Source: Ensifer sp. LC163
Lineage (GTDB): Bacteria; Pseudomonadota; Alphaproteobacteria; Rhizobiales; Rhizobiaceae
Assembly: GCF_001695855.1 (NCBI RefSeq)
Contig: NZ_MBSS01000018.1
Coordinates: forward strand, 1 to 64,000
Direction: 5' to 3'
DNA: 64,000 nucleotides
Part shown: in pieces, positions 63,789 through 64,000 of the stretch
How positions within the stretch are numbered: the first letter of the stretch is position 1
How the letters are laid out: each line of letters begins with the position of its first letter
The notes under the pieces: generated by a model
Databases searched by the model: none
What the model was told of the DNA's origin: nothing
Seen by the model: the letters and a program-made list of their open reading frames with translations, nothing else
Program-made: the position numbers and the translations under genes

Positions 63789-64000
63789 CGGGAAAACGCC
63801 TCTGGTCCTGGCTCGCCGTTGTGCTCGGCGGGCTCTATTTCCTGCTGCCGCTCGCCGGCATGGTTGATTTCTCGCTGCGCATGCAGCGCGACGGCTACAG
63901 TTTCGGGGCCTATCGCATCGTGCTGACCGACGCGCAGTTCCAGCAGACCTTCGGCTATTCGGTGGGGCTGGCGCTGCTCACCATCGTGCTCGGCATCCTG
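63785..64000 (+). CDS. ABC transporter permease (PotC type), partial
   Basis: Starts at ATG 63785 overlapping the previous stop and continues past the window end. The 72 visible residues include the first membrane helix (LAVVLGGLYFLLPLAGMVDF) and SFGAYRIVLTDAQFQQTFGY, typical of the second permease of polyamine-type importers. An ATPase gene is expected beyond the window. Confidence 0.8.
   Translation, partial: MTGKRLWSWLAVVLGGLYFLLPLAGMVDFSLRMQRDGYSFGAYRIVLTDAQFQQTFGYSVGLALLTIVLGIL

Overview
The window looks like part of a large plasmid or chromid from the Rhizobiaceae (Sinorhizobium/Ensifer, Rhizobium or Shinella-like). Three things point there: a complete repABC replication cassette, gene orders matching the rhizobial lacEFGZK and agp/melA operons, and three copies of a two-palindrome intergenic repeat resembling RIME1. 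No rRNA, tRNA or CRISPR was seen.

Layout. 0-5.8 kb: a fragment of an IS30-type transposase, then ugpBAEC-like ABC transporter genes closed by a TIM-barrel isomerase. 5.8-12.3 kb: assorted genes (two small secreted proteins, a class A penicillin-binding protein, DUF2188 and DUF899 proteins, a decayed L,D-transpeptidase, a tiny membrane protein) and one intact RIME-like repeat. 12.4-20.0 kb: lacR-lacEFGZK for lactose/beta-galactosides. 20.1-27.2 kb, minus strand: a LacI-regulated beta-fructoside operon with an intracellular GH32 enzyme. 27.4-36.4 kb, minus strand: an alpha-galactoside operon (GH4, agpABCD, melA) with the divergent AraC-type activator agpT. Alpha-galactosidase, beta-galactosidase and beta-fructosidase with their own importers could together handle raffinose-family sugars, sucrose and lactose.

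37.7-42.4 kb: a possible CUCCUCCC-loop small RNA, then repA-repB-repC with a well-formed antisense RNA gene between repB and repC. 42.4-50.2 kb: a gene-poor region with truncated RIME-like repeats, cspA, four near-identical 16-bp palindromes that fit the repABC parS consensus, and broken remnants (DUF3606, ArdC antirestriction, LuxI-type synthase). 50.2-52.5 kb: a second, divergent repA-repB pair with no repC. Together with the luxI and ardC remnants this suggests that part of a second, conjugative repABC plasmid was captured and is decaying.

52.8-59.9 kb: a LysR regulator diverging from an operon of ureohydrolase, aldehyde dehydrogenase, a 56-residue membrane protein, an NCS1 permease and a GMC oxidoreductase. 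The enzymes suggest alcohol to aldehyde to acid oxidation of a guanidino compound followed by urea release, which I could not match to a described operon. 60.0-64.0 kb: a MocR-type regulator diverging from a polyamine/iron-type ABC transporter cut by the window end.

Regulatory signals visible in the DNA: matched operator pairs for both LacI-family regulators, a conserved GTTAA-N6-GTTAA motif about 90 bp before both repA genes, and a stem-loop directly after all four short binding-protein genes plus agpA.
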